The notes: generated by a model not told the origin, from the sequence alone. DNA of 6,997 nt from Bacteroidota bacterium (GCA_021812745.1 JAKAMS010000132.1:1-6997); one strand, 5' to 3'; positions 1-6,465 are shown, counted from the first letter of the stretch. A program made the numbers and translations.

Positions 1-10
1 AAATTATTTT

Positions 11-448
11 ATGGATCAATTCATGCAAGCCGCAATTGAAGAGGCGAGGAATGGTCTTAATGAAGGGGGAATTCCCATTGGTTCGGTTATTGTTCACAAT
101 GGAAAAATAATCGGACGCGGACATAACCGCAGAGTGCAAAAGGGAAGCGCCATTCTTCACGGCGAAATGGACGCTCTTGAAAACGCCGGAAGACAACCGG
201 CATCCGTTTACAAAGAAAGTGTTTTATATACAACACTTTCTCCTTGTCCTATGTGCAGCGGCGCAATCATTCTTTACGGTATTCCTAAAGTGATTATTGG
301 TGAAAACAAAACTTTTTTAGGAGAAGAAGAACATCTTAAATCCAGGGGAGTGAATGTGGAGGTTCTTCAGGACGAAACATGCATTAATATGATGACTAAA
401 TTCATCCAAGAGAAACCAGCATTGTGGAATGAAGACATAGGCGTGTAA
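11..448 (+). CDS. Cytosine deaminase, fungal FCY1-like (zinc nucleoside/base deaminase family)
   Basis: This is a cytoplasmic zinc deaminase of 145 residues, most likely converting cytosine to uracil for pyrimidine salvage. The zinc/catalytic signature is complete: H50-G-E52 (one zinc ligand plus the proton-shuttling Glu) and C79-P-M-C82 (the other two ligands). Beyond the superfamily motifs it closely resembles yeast cytosine deaminase. A GHN (N39) lies 11 residues before H50, 'LYTTLSPC' precedes the CxxC, F102 follows 'GEN', and the C-terminus reads W139-N-E-D142-I143-G. Yeast uses equivalent Trp, Asp and Ile residues of its C-terminal tail to enclose the cytosine ring. These match cytosine deaminase better than tRNA adenosine deaminase (TadA) or guanine deaminase. 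The ATG at 11 fits the family N-terminus ('MDQ' before the first helix), although no Shine-Dalgarno is visible in the ten bases before it. Substrate is inferred from residue matches; membership of the deaminase family is certain. Confidence 0.9.
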   Translation: MDQFMQAAIEEARNGLNEGGIPIGSVIVHNGKIIGRGHNRRVQKGSAILHGEMDALENAGRQPASVYKESVLYTTLSPCPMCSGAIILYGIPKVIIGENKTFLGEEEHLKSRGVNVEVLQDETCINMMTKFIQEKPALWNEDIGV

Positions 449-453
449 AAGCA

Positions 454-495
454 ATAGACCGCGGATGACGCAGATTACACAGAGATTCTCGGATT
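454..495 (+). repeat. Left arm of inverted repeat, three 9-nt units
   Basis: The arm opens with ATAGACC (454-460), followed by three 9-nt units: GCGGATGAC (461-469), GCAGATTAC (470-478) and the more degenerate ACAGAGATT (479-487). It closes with CTCGGATT (488-495), five bases before the start codon of the GxxExxY gene. Compared without gaps to the reverse complement of 882-923, 30 of 42 positions agree by hand count, and 24 of the outermost 30. Confidence 0.8.
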
Positions 496-499
496 AAAA

Positions 500-892
500 A
501 TGTTATACGAAGAGATTACAAGTCAAATTATTAAAGCATTTTATAAAGTAAACAATACTCTTGGCTTTGGTTTTCTTGAAAAGGTTTATGAAAATGCGAT
601 GAAGATTGAATTGACAAGAATGGGATTGAAAGTCGAGCAACAGAAAAATATACGTGTTAAATATGAAGGGGCGGAGATTGGTGATTACTATGCTGATTTG
701 CTGGTTAATGATTGTGTAATTATCGAATTAAAAGCAGCGGAAAGTTTATGTGAAGAACACGAAGCCCAATTGATAAATTATTTGAAAGCAACATCAATTG
801 AGGTTGGTTTATTAATGAACTTTGGCAAGAAAGCTGAATTCAAAAGAAAAATATTTACCAATGAAAACAAGTCTCTCAAAAAATCCGTTTGA
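500..892 (+). CDS. GxxExxY family protein (PD-(D/E)XK nuclease-like)
   Basis: This is a complete 130-residue member of the GxxExxY family (Pfam PDDEXK_3), soluble and presumably cytoplasmic. The name-giving motif is G24-F-L-E27-K-V-Y30. A PD-(D/E)XK-like core follows: D66 in 'YYADLLV', then E76-L-K78 in 'VIIELKA', then 'HEAQLINYLKA' (H87, Q90, Y94), where the family has its conserved QxxxY helix. The protein ends with the usual 'VGLLMNFG' strand and 'EFKRKIF'. Length and residue order are normal for the family, with no truncation. The ATG at 500 gives the standard N-terminus ('MLYEEIT'); its upstream DNA is repeat arm without a Shine-Dalgarno, and its stop codon lies inside the right arm. The fold and acidic/lysine triad suggest DNA binding or cleavage, but the biological role of the family is not established to my knowledge, and activity here is inferred. 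Confidence 0.9.
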   Translation: MLYEEITSQIIKAFYKVNNTLGFGFLEKVYENAMKIELTRMGLKVEQQKNIRVKYEGAEIGDYYADLLVNDCVIIELKAAESLCEEHEAQLINYLKATSIEVGLLMNFGKKAEFKRKIFTNENKSLKKSV

Positions 893-923
893 ATCCGCGT
901 TATCTGTGTTATCCGTGGTCTAT
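882..923 (-). repeat. Right arm of inverted repeat, three 9-nt units
   Basis: Read on the - strand from the outer end it is ATAGACC (923-917), then ACGGATAAC (916-908), ACAGATAAC (907-899), GCGGATTCA (898-890), and it closes with AACGGATT. It pairs with 454-495. The TGA stop of the GxxExxY gene (890-892) is inside this arm, so the repeat supplies the last two and a half codons of the gene (part of K, S, V) and its stop. Confidence 0.8.
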
Positions 924-930
924 CTTTTCT

Positions 931-942
931 AAAAGGAAATCC
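931..942 (+). promoter_or_regulatory. Ribosome-binding site fixing the GH92 start
   Basis: AAAAGGA at 931-937 is followed by a 5-nt spacer and the ATG at 943. It sits just outside the right repeat arm. It decides the start: the in-frame TTG at 889 has no such signal and would read through repeat DNA, whereas the ATG at 943 opens directly onto a signal peptide. Confidence 0.75.
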
Positions 943-3276
943 ATGAAAAAATTATTTTATCTGTTCATCACAATCACATCCTTAAATTTATCTGCTCAGA
1001 ACAAAACAAAAACACCGTACGATTATGTAAATCCGTTTATCGGCACGGACGATATGGGTCACACATACCCCGGAGCGGTTGTGCCGTTCGGATTGGTTCA
1101 GCTGAGTCCGGAAACGGATTCTGTCTTGTACAGCAACGGCAAAGGTTACAATCCGGATGTTTATAAGTATTGCGCGGGATATCAGTACACAGATAAAACA
1201 ATCGTCGGTTTCAGCCACACACACATGAACGGGACCGGGCACTCCGATCTTGGAGATTTTTTAATCATGCCAACGATCGGCAAAATACAATTAAATCCCG
1301 GCACAAAAGAAAATCCCGAGAGCGGATACAGATCAAGATTTTCACACAGCACAGAAAAAGCTAGTCCCGGTTATTATGCGGTTAAATTAGACGACTATAA
1401 TATAGATGTGGAATTAACGGCGAGCAAGCGGGTTGGATTTCACAAATATAAATTTCCCAAAACGAAAGACGCTCACATAATTCTTGATATGACTGCCGGC
1501 ATTTATAATTACGACGGAAAAACTGTTTGGTCATTCATCCGCGTTGAAAACAAAAATCTTGTTACGGGATTTCGTCAAACAAACGGATGGGCAAGAACCC
1601 GTTACGTTTATTTTGCAATGGAATTTTCTAAGCCGGTAAAATCTTACGAATTAAGAAATGATGAACAATCCGTTTACGGCGGATTCTGGCGCAAGTTTAA
1701 TCAGAACGAAAATTTTCCGGAGAGAGCGGGGCACAAAGTAAAATGCGCTTTCAATTTTGAGACGGAAGAGGGCGAAGTAATTATGGTGAAGATGGCTCTG
1801 TCCGGCGTGAGCACACAGAACGCAATTGAAAACCTGAAAGCGGAAATTCCCGGATGGGATTTCGAAAAAGTAAAAAATGATGCAAAGGTAAAATGGAACA
1901 AAGAACTTTCTAAGATAACAATTGACGCAAGCGAAGAGAGAAAAATTAACTTTTACACAGCAATGTATCACAGCTTTTTGAATCCAAATATTTTCTCCGA
2001 TGTAAACGGCGAATACCGCGGACTTGATCAGAACATTCATAAGTCGAACAAGTTTACAGACTATACAACATTTTCTTTGTGGGATACATACCGCGCTCTT
2101 CATCCGCTATATACAATAATACAGCAGAAGCGAACCGGCGATATTGTCAATTCGATGCTTGCTCATTACGATCAAAGCGTTCACAAAATTCTGCCCGTCT
2201 GGTCTCATTGGGCAAATGAAAATTGGTGCATGATCGGTTATCACGCGGTTCCGGTTGTTGTTGATGCTTTTATGAAAGGCATTGGCGGATTCGATGTGAA
2301 CAAGGCATTTGAAGCGGTTAAAGCAAGCGCGAATTATGATCTTTACGATGGAATTGGAGCGTACAAAAAATACGGTTATGTGCCGGAAGATTTGAGTTCT
2401 AACTCCGCATCCAAAACTTTGGAATATGCTTTTGATGATTGGACGATTTACAAAATGGCGGATAAACTCGGAAAGAAAAAAGAAGCGGATGAATTTTTGA
2501 AACGCGCGAACAATTACAAAAATATTTTTGACAAAGAAACTCATTACTTGCGAGCAAAAAAATCTGACGGAACATTCAAAACTCCTTTTGATCCTTTGAG
2601 TGTTGTGAATCAAGGATACATTGAAGGTAACGCGTGGAATTATTCTCTATATGTTCCTCATGATGTGAAAGGATTTATTCAACTTCTGGGCGGAAAAGAA
2701 AAATTAGTAACATGGTTGGATTCTCTTTTCACATTCGATCTTCCGGAAAAATATTTCGGTGAGAGCGAAGACGTTACCAAAGTTGGTATGATCGGAAATT
2801 ATGTTCACGGCAACGAACCGTCCCACCACATTCCTTACATGTACAATTTTGCCGGAATGCCCTGGAAAACACAAGAGCGCATTCATCAAATTGTAAATAC
2901 AATGTACAAGCCGGAACCGCACGGTCTTTGCGGAAATGACGACTGTGGACAAATGTCGGCATGGTATATTTTCAGCGTGATGGGATTCTATCCTGTCGCT
3001 CCCGGAAGCAATGAATATGTTATTGGAAGTCCTTGTGTTGATAAAGCAACAATCAATTTGGAGAACGGAAAAAAATTTAACGTTACCGCAGAGAATTTAT
3101 CAGAGAAGAATATTTATATAAAAGAAGTTCTTCTTAACGGAAAGAAAATTAACAGAAGTTATATCACGCATAATGAAATTATGAATGGCGGCATGCTTGT
3201 TTTTAAGATGGATGACAAGCCGAATAAAAATTGGGCTGTTGATAATAATTCTGTTCCGTATTCGATGAGTAAATGA
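943..3276 (+). CDS. Secreted GH92 family alpha-mannosidase (putative alpha-1,2-mannosidase)
   Basis: This is a complete 777-residue exo-acting alpha-mannosidase of glycoside hydrolase family 92, whose known members are inverting, calcium-dependent enzymes removing mannose from N-glycans, mannans and mannosylated glycoproteins. Residues 1-18 are a signal peptide (MKK, hydrophobic core, 'NLSA|Q'), with no lipobox cysteine, so export to the periplasm or outside is expected. Family landmarks, in order: 'VNPFIGTDDMGHTYPGAVVP' near 29-48, 'GFSHTHMNGTGHSDLGDF' near 89-106, 'SLWDTYRALHPLY' near 378-390, 'EGNAWNYSLYVPHD' with E561 (probable catalytic acid), 'HGNEPSHHIPYMYN' near 622-635, and 'CGNDDCGQMSAWY' with D666/D667 (region of the catalytic base). 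The assignment of catalytic residues is by motif position. No SusC/SusD genes or regulators are visible nearby, so it is not evidently in a polysaccharide utilisation locus. Linkage specificity cannot be read from sequence alone. Confidence 0.95.
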   Translation: MKKLFYLFITITSLNLSAQNKTKTPYDYVNPFIGTDDMGHTYPGAVVPFGLVQLSPETDSVLYSNGKGYNPDVYKYCAGYQYTDKTIVGFSHTHMNGTGHSDLGDFLIMPTIGKIQLNPGTKENPESGYRSRFSHSTEKASPGYYAVKLDDYNIDVELTASKRVGFHKYKFPKTKDAHIILDMTAGIYNYDGKTVWSFIRVENKNLVTGFRQTNGWARTRYVYFAMEFSKPVKSYELRNDEQSVYGGFWRKFNQNENFPERAGHKVKCAFNFETEEGEVIMVKMALSGVSTQNAIENLKAEIPGWDFEKVKNDAKVKWNKELSKITIDASEERKINFYTAMYHSFLNPNIFSDVNGEYRGLDQNIHKSNKFTDYTTFSLWDTYRALHPLYTIIQQKRTGDIVNSMLAHYDQSVHKILPVWSHWANENWCMIGYHAVPVVVDAFMKGIGGFDVNKAFEAVKASANYDLYDGIGAYKKYGYVPEDLSSNSASKTLEYAFDDWTIYKMADKLGKKKEADEFLKRANNYKNIFDKETHYLRAKKSDGTFKTPFDPLSVVNQGYIEGNAWNYSLYVPHDVKGFIQLLGGKEKLVTWLDSLFTFDLPEKYFGESEDVTKVGMIGNYVHGNEPSHHIPYMYNFAGMPWKTQERIHQIVNTMYKPEPHGLCGNDDCGQMSAWYIFSVMGFYPVAPGSNEYVIGSPCVDKATINLENGKKFNVTAENLSEKNIYIKEVLLNGKKINRSYITHNEIMNGGMLVFKMDDKPNKNWAVDNNSVPYSMSK

Positions 3277-3373
3277 GAATGTTTCGAATAAGCAAATATT
3301 AACCAGTTAGTGTAAAAAGAACTTGTTCTGATATATAAAGAATACTGTGTTAAAATACGCATTGAGTTAAAAA

Positions 3374-3655
3374 ATGTCACAAAAATATCTTTGTCCCATA
3401 TGTTCAAAAGAACTTAAAGAAATTTCCCGTTATCCAAATTATGTTTGTGATATATGTGTTAGAAAAAGTGTATCTATAGATAATCGTGCGCTTATATTTA
3501 GCAATGTTAATTTATCGGGTGGTTATGCTTCTTATTATGAAGATAATGGCGAAGAGTATAACTCACATGAGTGCTTTATTAGTGGAACATTATGTTATGC
3601 AGACGAAGCACGATTCGGTGGAATAGTTGTGCAAGTTGTAAGGGAAAAAAACTAA
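3374..3655 (+). CDS. Small zinc-ribbon protein of unknown function
   Basis: This is a 93-residue protein with an N-terminal zinc ribbon made of two CxxC knuckles, C7-P-I-C10 and C25-D-I-C28, separated by 14 residues that include 'RYPNYVC'. The rest (about 35-93) is a small, probably beta-rich domain with 'LSGGYASYYEDNGEEYNSH', a third 'CFISGTLC' segment and the well-formed ending 'ADEARFGGIVVQVVRE'. The latter feels family-conserved: I have the impression of similar short bacterial proteins with 'RYPNYVC' and 'EARFGGIVVQ', but cannot name a function. It has no signal peptide or membrane segment. It is preceded by 97 nt of noncoding DNA and followed 37 nt later by a nuclease gene in the same direction, so the two may be co-transcribed. 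The Shine-Dalgarno is weak (AT-rich 'gagttaaaaa'). Base composition is AT-richer than the mannosidase gene. Confidence 0.8.
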   Translation: MSQKYLCPICSKELKEISRYPNYVCDICVRKSVSIDNRALIFSNVNLSGGYASYYEDNGEEYNSHECFISGTLCYADEARFGGIVVQVVREKN

Positions 3656-3680
3656 ATCAAAAACATGACCTTTAAAATGA

Positions 3681-3692
3681 AAAGGAAAATTT
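3681..3692 (+). promoter_or_regulatory. Ribosome-binding site of the NucS-like gene
   Basis: AAAGGA (3681-3686) lies 6 nt before the ATG at 3693. It is a clear Shine-Dalgarno and confirms this start. The nearby ATGs at 3664 and 3678 do not serve the reading frame. Confidence 0.7.
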
Positions 3693-4439
3693 ATGTCCAT
3701 TTACGATAAATCAGTTCGAGAATTATTAAAAATTTTTAAGGAAGACAACAATATTGTAAAGGATCTAATCTTTTCTCGTCAAGATGTATTGAATTGGTTT
3801 TTTGATCATTATCCTAAAATAAAAAAAGGAACAATTACAGCACATCTAATTAGAATGTCAACAAATGCTCCAAGTAGAATTCATTACTCTGTTAATAAAA
3901 ACGGGGAAGATGATTTATTTTATCAAATAGACAGTACTCATTTTAGACTTTACAACAAGGAGATTGATCCACTTCCGATTTATAATGGAGGAGAGAATAC
4001 ACCACCTACTCCTTTGAATGGGAATTCAGATGGACTCGAAGAAAAAGAATTCGCTTATGAAAGAGATTTACGGAATTACTTATCTAAAAACTTATTCGAA
4101 ATCGAGGCGGGATTAAAATTGTATGAAGATGAAGGAATAAATGGCATTGAATTTCCGGCTGGGGGTCGGTTTATTGATGTTTTGACCATAGATAGAGATG
4201 GTAATTTCGTGGTAATTGAATTGAAGGTGTCACGTGGATATGATCGAGTTATTGGTCAATTATTAAGATATATGGCTTGGATTGGAAAAAATATGGCTGA
4301 GGATAAACAAAAAGTTCGAGGCATTATCATTGCAAAGAGTATTTCAGAGGATCTACTTTTAGCGGTCTCAAAAGTTTCAGATATTGATTTATATGAATAT
4401 GACTTAAAAGTCACTTTAAGAAGAGTGAATAGTAGATAA
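3693..4439 (+). CDS. NucS/DUF91-type PD-(D/E)XK nuclease with N-terminal HTH-like domain
   Basis: This is a 248-residue, two-domain soluble protein. Residues about 1-90 form a helical domain ('SRQDVLNWFFDHYPKIKKGT', 'TAHLIRMSTNAPSRIHY', 'DDLFYQIDSTHFRLY'). This winged-helix-like module is often seen fused to restriction-type nucleases (I believe DUF7669). A proline/glycine/asparagine-rich linker (about 91-116) leads to a C-terminal domain (117-245) resembling NucS/DUF91 endonucleases: E123 in 'YERDLRNYL', D162 in 'GRFIDVLTID', E176-L-K178 in 'VVIELKVSRG', and Q189-LLRYMAW. D-x13-E-x-K followed by Q in the next helix is the NucS arrangement, so the active site looks intact. Unlike archaeal or actinobacterial NucS, the usual N-terminal beta-barrel dimerisation domain is replaced. 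A DNA-modification-dependent or defence nuclease is a plausible role, but no methylase is nearby. The gene is AT-rich (17 of 60 bases G or C at 3841-3900). Confidence 0.85.
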   Translation: MSIYDKSVRELLKIFKEDNNIVKDLIFSRQDVLNWFFDHYPKIKKGTITAHLIRMSTNAPSRIHYSVNKNGEDDLFYQIDSTHFRLYNKEIDPLPIYNGGENTPPTPLNGNSDGLEEKEFAYERDLRNYLSKNLFEIEAGLKLYEDEGINGIEFPAGGRFIDVLTIDRDGNFVVIELKVSRGYDRVIGQLLRYMAWIGKNMAEDKQKVRGIIIAKSISEDLLLAVSKVSDIDLYEYDLKVTLRRVNSR

Positions 4440-4645
4440 AAGGCTTAAAGGAAGAATTGTAAAAGTTTTGTAAAACCCGCATCAACGCACAGCTAAATCA
4501 TAGTTAGCGCCGCTTATAATTACTATTTTATCAGCGCGAATGAAAGCATGCTAAGCGTTTATTATCAATAACACCTCGGCTTCTTTTCTTTTCGTAGTAA
4601 CAATAGATTATTAACAAGTAATACTCTTAGCTTTTTGGAAATAAG
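4440..4645. other. Intergenic region with short inverted motifs, no gene
   Basis: This is 206 nt of noncoding DNA between the nuclease and the TIM-barrel gene. Visible elements are a perfect 12-nt palindrome GTTTTGTAAAAC (4465-4476), a short inverted pair GCTAA (4492-4496)/TTAGC (4504-4508), a TATAAT at 4515-4520 with no matching -35 box, the 8-nt palindrome AGCATGCT (4545-4552), and a GCTAAG (4550-4555)/CTTAGC pair near 4626-4631. No terminator with a T-tract, no tRNA and no riboswitch could be recognised. It probably holds the end of the accessory module and the promoter of the next gene. Confidence 0.4.
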
Positions 4646-6460
4646 ATGAATAAATCTAACGGACATAAATTTCACATTCCTGTTCTCGGAGTTGCGTTTT
4701 CTGTTGATGCGCCTCTTAAAGTGGCAAAGTATGGAATCTCTTCCGTCATGTCGGCGGTTGACGACACATTGATGGAAAAGTTACGCAAACATTATTTAGA
4801 AAAATTGAACAGACCATACGCGGCAATCGGAGACAATATTGAAGACGCGCGCGCAAAAAGAGTAACCGCATATTTGAATATGGTTAATATGCTGGTTAAA
4901 GAACAATTTGAAGAATTAAAGAACTCGCCGTTTGAAACCGGAAGTGAAATAACCAAATATTTTGAGATGCTGCCGGACTCTTCCGAGCTGAAGATAAAAT
5001 ACAATGAAATGTTGAATACCGGCGATGATATAGCGCGGTTCAATTTGCAAACCGAATTGCGCCAAAATATTTATCATGGCTCGATTGATATAAATATCAT
5101 GACTAAGCTGGACAAAGCGAATTATGATTCGAACAACGAAGCGCTTCCTTCCGAATATAATGATGCGCACGCTTCGCTGCGCGGATTCGCTATGAGCGAT
5201 CTGGAAAGTTCGGTGATCTTCTCGGCGGGAATGAATCCGAAATTATACAGCTACATAGAAACATTTAAGGATTTTTATCCCGATCTAAACTGCAGCTTCA
5301 AAAAGAAAATAGTAATTAAAGTCAGCGATTACCGTTCCGCTCTTATCCAAGGAAAATTTTTAGCAAAGAAAGGTTTATGGATTTCCGAATTCAGAATCGA
5401 ATCGGGTTTAAATTGCGGCGGGCACGCGTTTGCAACCGACGGTTTGTTGATGGGACCGATTCTGGAAGAATTCAAAAACAGAAAAGATGAATTGATGAAT
5501 GCGTTAAAGGAAATTTATCTTCCGGCGTTGATCAAAAAAGGAATTTCCATCAATGAAGAAAAACTAAGTTACGATGTAACTGTTCAAGGCGGCGTTGGAA
5601 AATCAACCGAGCAGGAATTTTTGCTTCGATACTATGGAGTTAAATCGGTTGGATGGGGAAGCCCGTTCCTTCTAGTTCCCGAAGTGATGAACGTTGATGA
5701 TTACACTTTGCAAAAACTTTCCGACGCTAAGGAAGATGATTTATATCTAAGCGACATCTCGCCACTCGGTGTTCCGTTCAATAGTATGCGTGGTAACAGC
5801 AAAGATTTAGAGAAGCTGGAAAGAGTTGAAAACGGAAAACCGGGCAGTCCGTGTCCCAAGAAATTTTTGGTTTCAAATAAAGAATATTCCGATAAACCAT
5901 TGTGTACCGCTTCCATCACATTCATCAATAAAAAAATTTCTGATCTGAAAAGCAAAGAATTGGAGCCGGAAGTATATCAAAGAGAATATGATAAAGTTGT
6001 TAACAAAGCTTGTCTGTGCGAAGGGCTCACCGTTACCGGCTTAATAGTAAACAATATTGAGTCTCCAAAGCAAAGCCGTGCGGTGTCCGTTTGTCCGGGA
6101 CCGAATCTTGCGTACTTTTCCAAGATTGTGAATTTGAAAGAAATGGTTGACCACATTTACGGAAGGATTGATTTAATCACCAATCCAAACCGCCCCAATC
6201 TTTTTGTGAAGGAGCTTGAGCTTTACATTGATTACCTGCAAAAGAAAATGGAAGAAACAGAAAACAACCTTTCTGCAAAAGAGGAAGAGTTTTTTAATCT
6301 ATTCGCCGCAAATCTTTTTGAAGGAATCAACTACTATAAAAAAATGATTCCTGATATTTTAGAAGAATCTGAAACGACGAGAGAAAAAATTAAAGAAGGA
6401 ATTGATGCATTGGAACAACGTCTCCTTTCGATTTTTTCTGTCGCAGTAGAAATTGATTGA
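4646..6460 (+). CDS. Conserved protein of unknown function: probable FMN/phosphate-binding TIM barrel with Cys-rich region
   Basis: This is a 604-residue protein, soluble, with no signal peptide. I do not recognise a named family, but the layout suggests a TIM barrel related to nitronate monooxygenase, IMP dehydrogenase or the glutamate synthase FMN domain. The first strand is 'IPVLGVAFSVDAPLKVAKYG' (11-30), as in flavin oxidoreductases where a glycine-rich strand binds FMN. 'ESGLNCGGHAF' (252-262) resembles the 'EAGGH' loop of nitronate monooxygenases. 'VTVQGGVGKSTEQEFL' (311-326) plus 'YGVKSVGWGSPFLLVPE' (330-346) looks like the double phosphate-binding GGxG / GxGSPF strands. Then comes a cysteine-bearing stretch: C403 ('GSPCPKK'), C420, C456-L-C458-E-G and C483 ('SVCPGP'). 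These five could be metal or Fe-S ligands. Residues about 495-597 are a helical, acidic/lysine-rich, possibly coiled-coil tail. The start at 4646 has GGAA 5 nt upstream. Cofactor and substrate are inferred only. Confidence 0.75.
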   Translation: MNKSNGHKFHIPVLGVAFSVDAPLKVAKYGISSVMSAVDDTLMEKLRKHYLEKLNRPYAAIGDNIEDARAKRVTAYLNMVNMLVKEQFEELKNSPFETGSEITKYFEMLPDSSELKIKYNEMLNTGDDIARFNLQTELRQNIYHGSIDINIMTKLDKANYDSNNEALPSEYNDAHASLRGFAMSDLESSVIFSAGMNPKLYSYIETFKDFYPDLNCSFKKKIVIKVSDYRSALIQGKFLAKKGLWISEFRIESGLNCGGHAFATDGLLMGPILEEFKNRKDELMNALKEIYLPALIKKGISINEEKLSYDVTVQGGVGKSTEQEFLLRYYGVKSVGWGSPFLLVPEVMNVDDYTLQKLSDAKEDDLYLSDISPLGVPFNSMRGNSKDLEKLERVENGKPGSPCPKKFLVSNKEYSDKPLCTASITFINKKISDLKSKELEPEVYQREYDKVVNKACLCEGLTVTGLIVNNIESPKQSRAVSVCPGPNLAYFSKIVNLKEMVDHIYGRIDLITNPNRPNLFVKELELYIDYLQKKMEETENNLSAKEEEFFNLFAANLFEGINYYKKMIPDILEESETTREKIKEGIDALEQRLLSIFSVAVEID

Positions 6461-6465
6461 AATAA

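Larger units (their letters stand above)
454..923. mobile_element. Candidate repeat-bounded unit carrying a GxxExxY gene
   Basis: A single small gene (500-892) sits almost exactly between two imperfect 42-nt inverted repeats (454-495 and 882-923), giving a 470-bp unit. It begins 5 nt after the deaminase stop codon and ends 9 nt before the AAGGA ribosome-binding site of the mannosidase gene, so it occupies essentially the whole space between two unrelated genes. I see no transposase, no tRNA and no direct target-site duplication: the bases just outside are AAAGC-A on the left and CTTTTCT on the right. Calling it mobile is therefore an inference from the architecture. An alternative is that the repeats pre-existed or act as regulatory or recognition DNA for the encoded nuclease-like protein. 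Confidence 0.4.

Noticed and set aside
454..923. CRISPR-like or riboswitch interpretation of the repeats
   Set aside because: The 9-nt units are contiguous without spacers and in inverted, not direct, arrangement around a gene, so neither fits.
1651..2952. Long open frames on the - strand inside the mannosidase gene
   Set aside because: They are shadows of a complete, motif-rich GH92 coding sequence, contain Cys/Phe/Ile-rich low-quality translations and have no ribosome-binding sites.
3159..3407. Open frame on the - strand across the mannosidase 3' end and the following gap
   Set aside because: It overlaps the ends of two well-supported + strand genes and its translation shows no recognisable motif.
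4475..4515. Possible integron attC site after the nuclease gene (AAC...GTTAGCG spacing)
   Set aside because: The flanking boxes do not fit RYYYAAC and GTTRRRY, the enclosed stretch is only about 22 nt, and there is no second cassette or integrase in view.
4515..4520. TATAAT as the -10 box of a promoter for the 4646 gene
   Set aside because: No acceptable -35 element lies 16-18 nt upstream (GCTAAA there), and no Bacteroidota-type TAnnTTTG/TTTG pair was found.
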